Below, in pieces: positions 51,668-61,320 of a stretch of DNA of 64,000 bases. Under the pieces are notes generated by a model. It was not told the DNA's origin. It did not search any database and saw only the letters and a list, made by a program, of their open reading frames with translations. The number at the start of each line of letters is the position of its first letter. The stretch's first letter is position 1. This DNA comes from Demequina litoralis (GTDB lineage: Bacteria > Actinomycetota > Actinomycetes > Actinomycetales > Demequinaceae): contig NZ_JAUHPW010000004.1 in the NCBI RefSeq assembly GCF_030418455.1, positions 1 through 64,000 on the forward strand, read 5' to 3'. The position numbers were made by a program, and so were the translations under genes.

Positions 51668-51817
51668 ATGCGGAAGAGACGGCACCGTTCCTATACGCCG
51701 ATGGGGCACCGCAACTGGCTGTTGCGTGAACACAGCGGGATTCCCGGCTCGGCGATCATCGCTTCGCTCGCGCTCGTGGGGGCGATGCTCGGCTACGCCG
51801 TGATGCACGCCTCGTGA
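51668..51817 (+). CDS. 49-residue basic peptide with a C-terminal membrane helix
   Basis: The ATG follows GTCCGGGGGGACTC, a strong ribosome site. The product starts with a basic, His/Arg-rich segment (MRKRRHRSYTPMGHRN), continues LLREHSGIPGSA, and ends in a hydrophobic helix IIASLALVGAMLGYAVMHAS. About four fifths of third positions are G or C, so it looks coding. A second open frame over 51585-51803, starting from a GTG overlapping the PqqD stop, gives an Arg/Ser/Cys-rich product with poorer codon bias and is less likely. Possible substrate or membrane tether of the PqqD/HprK system; unknown. Confidence 0.5.
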   Translation: MRKRRHRSYTPMGHRNWLLREHSGIPGSAIIASLALVGAMLGYAVMHAS

Positions 51818-51894
51818 GTCGCGACGTCGCGATTTCGTGCGTCGAGAACCGCAGTCACGTGTGCATTCTGCCGTTATTCTCTACGACGTGAGTG

Positions 51895-51910
51895 CTCGTT
51901 GAGGGACGAG
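51895..51910 (+). promoter_or_regulatory. leader hairpin with TGAGGG loop
   Basis: CTCGT (51895-51899) and ACGAG (51906-51910) enclose TGAGGG, 20 bases before the ATG at 51931. Stem bases are those of the 6814-6832 hairpin. TATTCT at 51875-51880 is a plausible -10 box and would start the message just before the hairpin; TTGAGGGG at 51921 is the ribosome site. Confidence 0.5.
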
Positions 51911-51930
51911 TATGCCGATCTTGAGGGGTA

Positions 51931-52482
51931 ATGATGGCAATCGAGTCGACGAACACAAGCGACAGCGCAGGAATCTCGCGCCGTCGATTGGTGCAGGGTG
52001 CCGCGTGGGCGACGCCGGCGATCCTTATCGCCACGGCGGCGCCGGCCGGGGCGAACGGCTCGGGGCAGTTTGCCCCTACCGTTTCCGCCGTTAGCGCGAC
52101 CTATGCCGCGAGCGGCGGGCTGACGGTTCAGCGTGCCGACGACGCGAGTGCCTACGCGGTCGACTCCCTCGAGATTCAGATCGAAACAAACAAGGTGCCT
52201 GACCCGGACAAGAAGTTCGAGTACTTCCCGGTGGCGGGCGAGGACACGAGCGATGACTGGTCGACGCAGATCGAAAACAACGTCGAAGGCAAGGGTAATG
52301 CCAAGCATTCTGCGAACGCGCTAGTCTCGATGAAGCTCACTGGATCGCTCAACGACGGTGGCGCGTCAGCCCTCACCTGGGCATTCACCAACCTCGGCAC
52401 GATCACGAAGGTGACCTTGCGAGCGACCTGGGGTCCGAGCAACACCGTGATCGGTCCGCTGACGCTCTACCCGTCGGCCTAG
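51931..52482 (+). CDS. Tat-exported protein of unknown function (copy 1)
   Basis: Encodes 183 residues. Tat signal: SRRRLVQGAAWATPAIL with the twin arginines at about residues 16-18, then ATAAPAGANG. The mature part (about 140 residues) is Ser/Thr/Val/Asp-rich without Cys, with FEYFPVAGEDTSDDWSTQIE near residue 95, a likely all-beta extracellular domain. A second protein with the same signal peptide is encoded at 56731. It stands downstream of the pseudophosphatase/HprK-PqqD set but has its own hairpin leader. Export folded through Tat is inferred from the signal. Confidence 0.82.
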   Translation: MMAIESTNTSDSAGISRRRLVQGAAWATPAILIATAAPAGANGSGQFAPTVSAVSATYAASGGLTVQRADDASAYAVDSLEIQIETNKVPDPDKKFEYFPVAGEDTSDDWSTQIENNVEGKGNAKHSANALVSMKLTGSLNDGGASALTWAFTNLGTITKVTLRATWGPSNTVIGPLTLYPSA

Positions 52483-52779
52483 AATCGTTTGCGGCGGTGA
52501 CCGCTAGTTGTGAGGTGCTCGTCAGGCGGGTCAACGCGAGGCAACAGCGGTTGGGATTCCGTCTCTCGTTCACGGACTCCCGCGCGTTTCCCGCCTCCAC
52601 GAGCATTCGGCACAGCGCGTCGTCTGACTAGGAGGCTCTAGCGTGCTCGCACGCTTGGGGCCGTCCACGAGTGGCGTCGCCCGCCTCGCTGTGCAAGCTC
52701 GCCTCGACGGGCCGAGGGGTCCTATGCCGGCGCCCATGACCCAGGCTCGGAGAGAACGTCGTCGACCGCTGCAAAGAGG

Positions 52780-53640
52780 TCAGTCCAGCAAGCTCGCGAG
52801 ATACGTGCCGTAGCCGGACTTCGCGTACTTGACGGCTGCAGACCGCAGGCCGTCGTCGGTGAGGAAGCCGCGACGCCACGCGACCTCCTCCGGGGAGCCG
52901 ATGCTCAGCCCCTGGCGGTGCTGCACGGTGTGGACGAATTCCGCCGCCTCGAGGAGCGAGTCGAAGGTGCCGGTGTCGAGCCAGGCGGTGCCGCGGGGCA
53001 ATACCTCGACCTGGAGCTTGCCGCGCTCGAGGTAGACCTTGTTGACGTCGGTGATCTCGTACTCGCCCCTTGCGGAGGGCGCGAGGTTGCGCGCGATTTC
53101 GACCACGTCGTTGTCGTAGAAGTAGAGCCCGGGCACGGCGTAGTTGGATCGCGGGGCTGTCGGCTTCTCCTCGAACGAGATCGCTTTGCCCGCCTCGTCG
53201 AACTCGACCACGCCGTATGCGGTCGGATCAGAGACCTGGAACGCGAAGACCGAGCCGCCATCGATTTCGGCGAAACGCGAAAGCTGCTTGCCAAGGCCTG
53301 CACCGTAGAAGATGTTGTCGCCCAGCACGAGCGCGACGGAGTCGTCGCCGATGAAGTCCGCGCCCAGCACGAACGCCTGCGCGAGTCCGTTCGGCTCGGC
53401 CTGCGCGGTGTATGAGATCGAGATGCCGAACTGCGAGCCGTCGCCCAGTAGGCGCTCAAACGCCTCGGCGTCGTGCGGGGTCGTGATCACGAGCACGTCG
53501 TCGATCCCCGCGAGGATCAGCGTCGACAGCGGGTAGTAGACCATCGGCTTGTCGTAGACCGGCACCAGCTGCTTGCTGACGCCGAGCGTGATGGGGTGAA
53601 GTCGGGTGCCGGAGCCTCCGGCGAGGATGATGCCCTTCAT
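52780..53640 (-). CDS. rmlA: glucose-1-phosphate thymidylyltransferase
   Basis: Encodes 286 residues, normal for the short RmlA class. N-terminal [20 protein letters not shown] is the nucleotide loop, then [20 protein letters not shown], and [10 protein letters not shown]. It makes dTDP-glucose from dTTP and glucose-1-phosphate, the first step to dTDP-L-rhamnose. I took the ATG giving MKGIILAGG rather than the open frame upstream. It follows rmlB by 34 bases on the minus strand. Confidence 0.96.
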   Translation of the reverse strand: MKGIILAGGSGTRLHPITLGVSKQLVPVYDKPMVYYPLSTLILAGIDDVLVITTPHDAEAFERLLGDGSQFGISISYTAQAEPNGLAQAFVLGADFIGDDSVALVLGDNIFYGAGLGKQLSRFAEIDGGSVFAFQVSDPTAYGVVEFDEAGKAISFEEKPTAPRSNYAVPGLYFYDNDVVEIARNLAPSARGEYEITDVNKVYLERGKLQVEVLPRGTAWLDTGTFDSLLEAAEFVHTVQHRQGLSIGSPEEVAWRRGFLTDDGLRSAAVKYAKSGYGTYLASLLD

Positions 53641-53674
53641 CGCTGTCCTGCCCTCTCTCGTCTCTTCGCGTGCG

Positions 53675-55275
<1,601 letters not shown>

Positions 55276-55302
55276 TTTCCCCCCTCAGGGCGCCGACTGC
55301 CC

Positions 55303-55329
55303 CCGACATGGTACTAGGCGCCTTACACT
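55303..55329 (+). promoter_or_regulatory. possible promoter of a leaderless rmlD message
   Basis: CCGACA at 55303-55308 and TACACT at 55324-55329, with a 15-base spacer. Transcription would start about 7 bases later, at or next to the ATG of rmlD, and there is no purine-rich ribosome site in front of that gene, which fits a leaderless mRNA as is common in actinobacteria. Confidence 0.4.
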
Positions 55330-55337
55330 TCATGACC

Positions 55338-56204
55338 ATGCGTATCGACGGACAGGTCTGGGTTGTCACGGGAGCACACGGGATGCTGGGACGTGATCTC
55401 GCCGAGGTAGTCGCCGAGCACGGGGCAACTGTTCTTGGGATTGATCGTGCAGATGCGGACATCACGGACCTCTCGTCTCTCAAGGTTGCTGTGCCCGAAT
55501 GCGATGTGATCGTCAACTGCGCGGCGTACACGGCGGTCGACCACGCGGAAACGGACGAGGAAATCGCGCTCGCCATCAACGGGCTCGGCGCGGGCAACGT
55601 CGCCGCGGTCGCGGCAGCGCGCGGGTCGCGTCTCGTTCACGTCTCCACCGACTACGTGTTCGCGGGCGATGCCTCGGAGCCCTACGCCGAGGACGCGTCG
55701 CGCGCGCCGCTGTCGGCCTATGGCCGGACCAAGGCCGCGGGCGAAGAGGCAGTTGAGGCGAGCAGTGCTGATGCGCTTATCGTTCGCACAGCGTGGCTCT
55801 ACGGCGCCCACGGCGTCTGTTTCCCCAAGACCATTGCGAAGGCCGGCGCCGAGCGAGGTGCGCTCACGGTGGTAGATGACCAGATCGGTCAGCCGACGTG
55901 GACGCGCGACCTGGCGGCCTTCATCGTTGCGCTGCTCGAGGTCGATGCACCCCGAGGGATCTACCACGGGACCTCCAGCGGAGCCGGGTCGTGGTGCGAC
56001 TTTGCGCGTGAGATCGTCACGGTGGCGGGCCTCGGTGACATCGTGTCCCCGACGGACTCGACCGCGTTCGTGCGGCCGGCGCCGCGTCCGGCCTGGTCCG
56101 TGCTTGGTCATGATGCATCCACCGCGGCGGGGGTCGCCCCCATCGGGGATTGGCGCGAGCGCTGGGCCCTGGCAGCGCCCGCAGTTCTTGCGCCGCACGA
56201 CTGA
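55338..56204 (+). CDS. rmlD: dTDP-4-dehydrorhamnose reductase
   Basis: Encodes 288 residues from the ATG giving MRIDGQVWVVTGAHGMLGRD (ATGs at 55308 and 55332 are possible). HVSTDYVFAGD near residue 99 and YGRTKAAGEEAVE near 125 carry the catalytic Thr, Tyr and Lys. It reduces the last keto intermediate to dTDP-L-rhamnose. It is encoded divergently from rmlCBA, about 60 bases away. The absence of a ribosome site suggests leaderless translation. With the other three genes it completes the rhamnose pathway. Confidence 0.93.
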   Translation: MRIDGQVWVVTGAHGMLGRDLAEVVAEHGATVLGIDRADADITDLSSLKVAVPECDVIVNCAAYTAVDHAETDEEIALAINGLGAGNVAAVAAARGSRLVHVSTDYVFAGDASEPYAEDASRAPLSAYGRTKAAGEEAVEASSADALIVRTAWLYGAHGVCFPKTIAKAGAERGALTVVDDQIGQPTWTRDLAAFIVALLEVDAPRGIYHGTSSGAGSWCDFAREIVTVAGLGDIVSPTDSTAFVRPAPRPAWSVLGHDASTAAGVAPIGDWRERWALAAPAVLAPHD

Positions 56205-56212
56205 ACTAGCGG

Positions 56213-56578
56213 GTCGCTTCTGAGGTTGCCCACGCTGTCGCAGCGAATGCATCAGTATCCGGCGTCAAGATTCGCTCCTCCGTCGCTGCGACAAAGATGA
56301 ACGACGGCGTGCTCGGGATCGGCGCGAGCGATGCGTCGATCGTGTCAGGCTACGGCGTGGGCAGGACCGCGGCGACGCCCGCGACCGGCGTTGACAATGG
56401 TGTGCGCTGATTCGACGACACGGACCCGACCACGCTCTCCTCCGTTTCAGCAACGACCGCGATTCGGATCTCCATCGTCGCGGCCAGTGCTACAGCTCAC
56501 GTGACGGCCACATTCGATGCCTCCGGCACGACGCCCGGAAGTTCTGTCTCCGCCGCCCAGGCGACCCGCTCGGTGTGA
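56213..56578 (+). pseudogene. remnant of a secreted-protein gene with in-frame TGA
   Basis: One plus-strand frame reads SVSGVKIRSSVAATKMNDGV, then LGIGASDASIVSGYGVG, a stop (TGA at 56408-56410), then FDDTDPTTLSSVSATTAIRI and a final ATFDASGTTPGSSVSAAQAT before TGA at 56576-56578. The Ser/Thr/Ala/Val composition resembles the mature parts of the nearby Tat-exported proteins. There is no start or signal peptide. Probably the decayed body of another member of that surface-protein group. The family is not recognised. Confidence 0.5.
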
Positions 56579-56679
56579 CCTGAACGACGGCCTGCGCATG
56601 ACGCGCGGAAGTCATGGGCGCCGTGAGTGGCGCCCGATATTCGTACTCTTCCTAGGATGACGCCGTAATCTGACCTTCC

Positions 56680-56703
56680 GCGGTGCTCGCTGAGGGGCGC
56701 CGC
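56680..56703 (+). promoter_or_regulatory. leader hairpin with TCGCTGAGGG loop
   Basis: GCGGTGC (56680-56686) pairs with GCGCCGC (56697-56703), including one G-U, around TCGCTGAGGG. TAATCT at 56666-56671 would start transcription at about 56678, so the hairpin would be the very 5' end of the mRNA. The ATG is at 56731. Confidence 0.48.
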
Positions 56704-56730
56704 CCCGTTGAGGAAGACAGGTCACCCCCC

Positions 56731-57273
56731 ATGACCCTCGAGAACTCCGCCACGACTTCTGGTTCCCTCTCGCGCCGGCGCATCATTCAGGGTGCCGCGT
56801 GGGTGACGCCTGCGATCCTGATCGCGACCGCGTCGCCGCCGGCGGCCGCGAGCGTCACGGACGTGCCGGAAGTCACGCTCGACCTTGTCGCGTCCAAGGC
56901 AGCGAACGACGGGGTGAGCGCCAAGGTCGCGGTCGCAATCGGCGCCGGACCTGCGATGTCCTACCTCGAAACGGGCTTCACCGTCACGGTCGCCGTGCCC
57001 CGCGGATCGGCGACGCTCATCTCAGCCACCGCGCCTACCGGAGATTGGATCCTCCCGCGGGTTCCGGGCAAAAACGCGAAGTTGGTCAACGTCGTGTACT
57101 CCGGGCCGCGCATGAACGCGGGTTCAGGAGCGTCCACCTCGTTCACGCTTGTCTGGCAGAGCGCGCTTAGCAACGGCAAGCGCAAGGTCAGCGCAGCGCT
57201 CCTCGGGAACTCGGGCGCCGGGACGGGCACTGTCTCGCTCGCGGCCGAGAAGACGATGCCCGCCCGGGTCTAG
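56731..57273 (+). CDS. Tat-exported protein of unknown function (copy 2)
   Basis: Encodes 180 residues. The signal SRRRIIQGAAWVTPAIL, then ATASPPAAAS, is nearly the same as in the 51931 protein, including Q-G-A-A-W-x-T-P-A-I-L-I-A-T-A. The mature domain differs: EVTLDLVASKAANDGVSAKV and ETGFTVTVAVPRGSATLISA suggest a beta-sandwich. No Cys and no membrane anchor. The ATG is preceded by GAGGAAGACAGG at a distance. It is convergent with metX, 4 bases away. A family of exported proteins sharing an export signal but not a body is the main point. Confidence 0.8.
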   Translation: MTLENSATTSGSLSRRRIIQGAAWVTPAILIATASPPAAASVTDVPEVTLDLVASKAANDGVSAKVAVAIGAGPAMSYLETGFTVTVAVPRGSATLISATAPTGDWILPRVPGKNAKLVNVVYSGPRMNAGSGASTSFTLVWQSALSNGKRKVSAALLGNSGAGTGTVSLAAEKTMPARV

Positions 57274-57277
57274 TTCT

Positions 57278-58501
57278 CTATCGCGTCGCCATACGCGCCT
57301 CAACCTTCGCGAGCACCCCGCGCACCGCATCGTCCAGCCCGGATCCCTCGACGAGGAAGCCGTCGTGCCCCACGTCCGAGTGCAGCAGGGTCACGCCCTC
57401 GCAGCGGGGGAGCGCGGAGGCGAGGCGCTCCGAGTCCGACAACGGATATAACCGGTCCGAGTCGATCGCGACCAACAGCGCCTCACCTTCGTACCGCGAC
57501 AGCGCCGCCTCGACCCCGCCGCGGCCGCGGCCCACGTCGTGGGTGTTGATCGCGTGCAGCATCCGCAGGTACGTGTTCGCGTCGAAGCGCCGCGCGAGCT
57601 TGTCCGCATGGTGGTCGAGGTAGGACTCGACCGCGAAGATCCCCTCCGGGCGCAGCACGTCGCCGTCCTGGGCGTCGCGGTCGAAGCGCGCGTTGAGCTC
57701 CGGCCCCGACCGGTACGTGGTGTGCGCGATCGCGCGCGCGATCCCCAGGCCCGTGTGCGGGCCCTCGCCCGGCGCGGCGTCGTAGTAGTCGCCGTCCCGG
57801 AAGTGCGGGTCCAAGCGAATGGCGGCGCCCTGGGTCGCGTGCCACGCGATCTGGTCCGCGGTGGTCGCAGCGGTCGACCCGATCGCGCCGATCGCCCGCA
57901 CCCGCTCGGGGAACGACGCAGCCCACTCGACCGCGCGCATCCCGCCCATCGACGGACCGATCACCAGCGCCCACGCGTCGATGCCCAGGTGGTCCGCGAG
58001 GCGCGCCTCCGCCACCACCATGTCGTGCAGCGTCACATATGGGAACTGCGAGCCCCACGGGTGCCCGTCCTCGGGGTGCGGGTGCGCGGGCCCGGTGGTG
58101 CCCTGGCAGCCGCCGAGCACGTTCGCGCTCACCACGAAGTACCGGTCCGTGTCGATCGGCTTCCCGGGCCCGACCAGTCCGTTCCACCAGCCGCCCGTGA
58201 GATGGCCGTCGCCCGCCTCGCCCACCACGTGGCTGTCGCCCGTGAACGCGTGCGCGACGTAGATCGCGTTGCTCGCGTCCGCGTTGAGCTCGCCCCACGT
58301 CTCGTACGCGAGCGTGACGTCGATGCCGCCGCGCGGGTCCGCCTCGAGCGGCAGCCACCCCAGGTCGACGAACCGCCGGCTGCCCGGGTGGTCGCCCGGG
58401 CGCCAGGCGGACGATGCGGGGATAGGGCCGAGCGTCTGTCTCTCCTGGGCACGGGTCGGGTGGGCGCCCGCGTCCCACGCGGTCTCGACGTGGTCGGTCA
58501 T
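57278..58501 (-). CDS. metX: homoserine O-acyltransferase (MetX, copy 1)
   Basis: Encodes 407 residues. Alpha/beta hydrolase: NVLGGCQGTTGPAHPHPEDG near residue 123, nucleophile Ser in IGPSMGGMRAVEW near 180, Asp in IDSDRLYPL near 345, and His in VGHDGFLVEG near 380. It acetylates homoserine (acetyl- versus succinyl-CoA use cannot be told with certainty). Its ATG overlaps the stop of metY by four bases, so metY-metX is one operon making homocysteine directly from O-acylhomoserine and sulfide. A second metX is 2.8 kb away. Confidence 0.95.
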   Translation of the reverse strand: MTDHVETAWDAGAHPTRAQERQTLGPIPASSAWRPGDHPGSRRFVDLGWLPLEADPRGGIDVTLAYETWGELNADASNAIYVAHAFTGDSHVVGEAGDGHLTGGWWNGLVGPGKPIDTDRYFVVSANVLGGCQGTTGPAHPHPEDGHPWGSQFPYVTLHDMVVAEARLADHLGIDAWALVIGPSMGGMRAVEWAASFPERVRAIGAIGSTAATTADQIAWHATQGAAIRLDPHFRDGDYYDAAPGEGPHTGLGIARAIAHTTYRSGPELNARFDRDAQDGDVLRPEGIFAVESYLDHHADKLARRFDANTYLRMLHAINTHDVGRGRGGVEAALSRYEGEALLVAIDSDRLYPLSDSERLASALPRCEGVTLLHSDVGHDGFLVEGSGLDDAVRGVLAKVEARMATR

Positions 58502-59874
58502 GCCGGGACCGCCTGCGCGTGCGCCGCATCGTCCCTGGCAGCATCGTCCCGCGCGACCACGGCCGCCGCGGCCTCGAAGCCGGTGCCGAGGTCGCCGAGG
58601 ATGTCGTCGATGTGCTCGATGCCCACCGCGAGCCGGACGAGGCCGGGCGTGACGCCGGCGTCGCGCTGCTGCTCGGGGGTCAGCTGCGAGTGCGTGGTGG
58701 TGGCGGGGTGGATCGCGAGCGAGCGGACGTCGCCGATGTTCGCCACCAGGCTGTGGAGCTCGAGCGCGTCGACGAAGGCCTGGCCTGCCTCCCGGCCGCC
58801 CTCGATCTCGAACGCGAGAACCGCGCCGCCGCCGCGGGGCGCGTACTTGCGCTGCAGGTGGTTCCAAGGGCTGGTGCTGAGGCCGCTGTAGGCGACGGAC
58901 TCGACCTGCGGGTGGCCTTCGAGGAAGTCGGCGACCTGCTCGGCGTTCTCGACGTGGCGCTCGACCCGGAGGCTGAGCGTCTCGATGCCCTGCGCGATGA
59001 GGAACGCGTTGAACGGGCCGATGGCGGCGCCGGTGTCGCGCAGGAGCTGCACGCGCGCCTTGAGGATGAAGGACAGGTTCGCGCCGAACGGGCTCCCGAC
59101 CCCCAGGTCGCGTGCGTAGACGAGGCCGTTGTAGCTCGGGTCGGGGGTGTTGTAGTTCGGGAAGCGGTCGGGGTGCTGGGCGTAGTCGAAGCTGCCGCCG
59201 TCGACGATGACGCCGCCGATCGCCGTGCCGTGGCCGCCCAGGTACTTGGTGGCGGAGTGGGTGACGATGTCCGCGCCCCACTTCAGCGGGTTGATCAGGT
59301 AGGGCGACGCGACCGTGTTGTCGACGATGAGCGGGACGCCGGCCTCGTGCGCGACCGCGGCGACGGCCTCGATGTCGAGGAGGTCCTGCTTGGGGTTGGA
59401 GATCGACTCGCCGAAGAACGCCTTGGTGTTGGGGCGGACGGCGTCGCGCCACGCCTCGGGGTCGTCGGGGTCGGTCACAAAGGTCACGGTGATGCCGTAC
59501 TTCGGCAGCGTGTGCCGGAACAGGTTGTACGTGCCGCCATAAAGCGACGGCGAGGCGACGATGTGGTCGCCGGCCTCGGCGGTGTTCTGGATCGCGAGGG
59601 TGTTGGCCGCGGAGCCGCTGCTCACCAGGAGGGCGCCGACGCCGCCCTCGAGCGCCGCGATGCGGTTCTCGACGGCCTCGGTGGTGGGGTTGCCCAGGCG
59701 CGTGTAGATGGGGCCGAGCTCGCCGAGCGCGAAGCGGGCGGCCGCCTGGTTAGTGTCCTCGAAGACGAAAGACGTGGTCTGGTAGATGGGGAGGGCGCGG
59801 GCGCCAGTCTCGGCGTCGGGGGTCTGGCCTGCGTGAATCTGCTTGGTCTCGAAGGCCCAGTCGTTCGTGGTCAT
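58498..59874 (-). CDS. metY: O-acetylhomoserine sulfhydrylase (aminocarboxypropyltransferase)
   Basis: Encodes 458 residues. PLP enzyme of the Cys/Met metabolism family: YTRLGNPTTEAVENRIAALE near residue 57, VDNTVASPYLINPLKWGADI near 184, and the PLP lysine in THSATKYLGGHGTAIGG near 208. Length and the C-terminal region fit MetY rather than cystathionine gamma-synthase. It makes homocysteine from O-acetylhomoserine and sulfide. A CAGGAG ribosome site precedes the ATG. The leader holds a strong hairpin, so sulfur- or SAM-dependent control is possible. Confidence 0.95.
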   Translation of the reverse strand: MTTNDWAFETKQIHAGQTPDAETGARALPIYQTTSFVFEDTNQAAARFALGELGPIYTRLGNPTTEAVENRIAALEGGVGALLVSSGSAANTLAIQNTAEAGDHIVASPSLYGGTYNLFRHTLPKYGITVTFVTDPDDPEAWRDAVRPNTKAFFGESISNPKQDLLDIEAVAAVAHEAGVPLIVDNTVASPYLINPLKWGADIVTHSATKYLGGHGTAIGGVIVDGGSFDYAQHPDRFPNYNTPDPSYNGLVYARDLGVGSPFGANLSFILKARVQLLRDTGAAIGPFNAFLIAQGIETLSLRVERHVENAEQVADFLEGHPQVESVAYSGLSTSPWNHLQRKYAPRGGGAVLAFEIEGGREAGQAFVDALELHSLVANIGDVRSLAIHPATTTHSQLTPEQQRDAGVTPGLVRLAVGIEHIDDILGDLGTGFEAAAAVVARDDAARDDAAHAQAVPA

Positions 59875-60182
59875 GGTGGCTCCTGTGGGGTGTCTGCGTG
59901 ATCAGTGGGGGCTGATCCGCATCCCCGGGTCAGGTGTCACCGGCCGTCGGGCGTGCAAGCGCGCCGAGACCCGCAACCCACAGGGATGCGGTGCGACACG
60001 TGGGAGTGGGCCCGTGGAGGGTGTGGCCTGCGGTCACTTCCCCGTCTCAGCGGGGGAGTTCGCGGCCGGCGCCCTCACGGGCGCACGCCGAACGTGCGCT
60101 GGTCAGCGGCACATTCGACGGAACATGGGAGCGACTGTAGGGGCAGGCGCGCGGGATGCGCAAGCCCGCCGCCGCATCGTCC
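59875..60182 (-). promoter_or_regulatory. structured metY leader and intergenic region
   Basis: 308 bases between metY and the acyltransferase gene. Three strong inverted repeats are present: TGCG-GATCAG/CTGATC-CGCA at 59895-59921 (20 bases from the metY start), CCCCG/CGGGG at 60040-60055, and GCGCCC/GGGCGC at 60069-60084. No T tract follows, so they are not obvious terminators. I could not match a known SAM riboswitch core. The hairpin nearest the gene could regulate translation or be part of an attenuator. Confidence 0.4.
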
Positions 60183-61202
60183 CTACGCCGCGGGGGCTGC
60201 CGGCGCCGCTGCGACGGCCTTGGGCTTGCGGGCCCTCTCGCCGATGATCACGCGGCCGACCGCGAACTTCCGCAGTACCAGGACGCCGAGGATCGGCCCG
60301 AAGATGCCAGCGATCGACAGCACGATGATGCTCGGCACCAGGGCGGTGACCCCCGCCACTTGCAGCGCGCCCGAGGTTGCCATGATGGCGAACGGGTGCA
60401 TGAGGAAGATGCCGTACGAGTAGCTGCCGATCCATGCGAGGAAGTTGTTCTTCAGTCCGAAGGCGATGAAGGCGAGCGGGAACGCGATGCCGAGCACGAT
60501 GCCGAGCGGGTCCTGACGCTGGCTGTCCGCGACCGCCCACACACCGTTGACGGCGAGCTGCGTGTACGCGAAGGCGACCACGGTGATGCCCGTGACGATC
60601 CACGCGCCGGTCGGCCCGATGTCCTTCCACCCGAATCGGGTGGCGGCGAGACCGGCGACGAAGAAGAGGCCCAGGTAGGCGGCGCTGGTGAACTGCAGGA
60701 ACGCGGTGGTGTCCTGCAGGTTGAACAGCAGGTTCGCGGCCAGCAGCACTCCGAAGAGGATGCCCACGCGTGTCTTGGTCTCGAGCAGCTGGCGCGAGTC
60801 GAGCAGCGCGATGACCGCGTAGACCCAGAACGTCGCCAGCAGGAACCAGTACGGAGTGAGCGAGTAGAGCAGCCAGTTCCACGGGTCGGCCGCGCGGGCG
60901 CTGTCGCCGAGCACGAGCTGGAAGACGCCCATGGCGAGCACGAAGATCACGTACGGCACCAGCAGGCGGCGCACCTTCTTGCTCATGTAGGTGCCGTAGC
61001 CCGCGGCGCTGGTGAGCGGGCGCCAGGCGTAGACCACGCCCGACAGGAAAGCGAACAGCGGCATGCGGATGTAGATGAACGTATCCGCATACCACTCGAG
61101 CGAGTCCGACTGCCCCCACCGATTGTGAGCGACATGCAACGTCACCAACAGGATGCAGGCGATGCCCCTCAGCGAATCGACGACCTTGTCACGTCCCCCC
61201 AT
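60183..61202 (-). CDS. acyltransferase-3 family membrane protein
   Basis: Encodes 339 residues with about ten membrane helices. It starts KVVDSLRGIACILLVTLHVA with the conserved R-G-x-A and His, then RMPLFAFLSGVVYAW near residue 46, and GSYSYGIFLMHPFAIM near 268. The family transfers acetyl or other acyl groups to sugars on the outer face of the membrane. The C-terminal tail is Lys/Ala/Pro-rich and cytoplasmic. It is intact, unlike the related gene at 34476, and may have taken over polysaccharide acetylation; that is inference. Confidence 0.88.
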   Translation of the reverse strand: MGGRDKVVDSLRGIACILLVTLHVAHNRWGQSDSLEWYADTFIYIRMPLFAFLSGVVYAWRPLTSAAGYGTYMSKKVRRLLVPYVIFVLAMGVFQLVLGDSARAADPWNWLLYSLTPYWFLLATFWVYAVIALLDSRQLLETKTRVGILFGVLLAANLLFNLQDTTAFLQFTSAAYLGLFFVAGLAATRFGWKDIGPTGAWIVTGITVVAFAYTQLAVNGVWAVADSQRQDPLGIVLGIAFPLAFIAFGLKNNFLAWIGSYSYGIFLMHPFAIMATSGALQVAGVTALVPSIIVLSIAGIFGPILGVLVLRKFAVGRVIIGERARKPKAVAAAPAAPAA

Positions 61203-61320
61203 GGCACGCCCCCTCCGTCGTGTCGTGGCCCCTTCAGCACGCTAACCCCGAATCGCGGCACATGTCACGCAAAAGTCCACAATTCGGACGATACGTGCGC
61301 CTCTGTTCCGTGCGTGAGGG

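Noticed and set aside
51585-51803. Arg/Ser/Cys-rich frame starting at a GTG overlapping the PqqD-family stop
   Set aside because: Poorer third-position G/C than the overlapping 49-residue frame, no domain features; kept only as an alternative in the findings.
48670-51817. Lasso-peptide biosynthesis cluster
   Set aside because: Kinase, PqqD-like and nucleotidyltransferase-like genes are present, but no asparagine-synthetase-like cyclase, no transglutaminase-like B2 protease and no recognisable precursor were found within the window.
52483-52779. Gene or terminator between the Tat protein gene and rmlA
   Set aside because: About 300 bases with no convincing frame; a GCGG/CCGC inverted repeat near 52490 is too weak and has no T tract.
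59875-60182. SAM-I/SAM-IV riboswitch
   Set aside because: Expected because of metY, but I could not identify a conserved core, so only a structured leader is reported.
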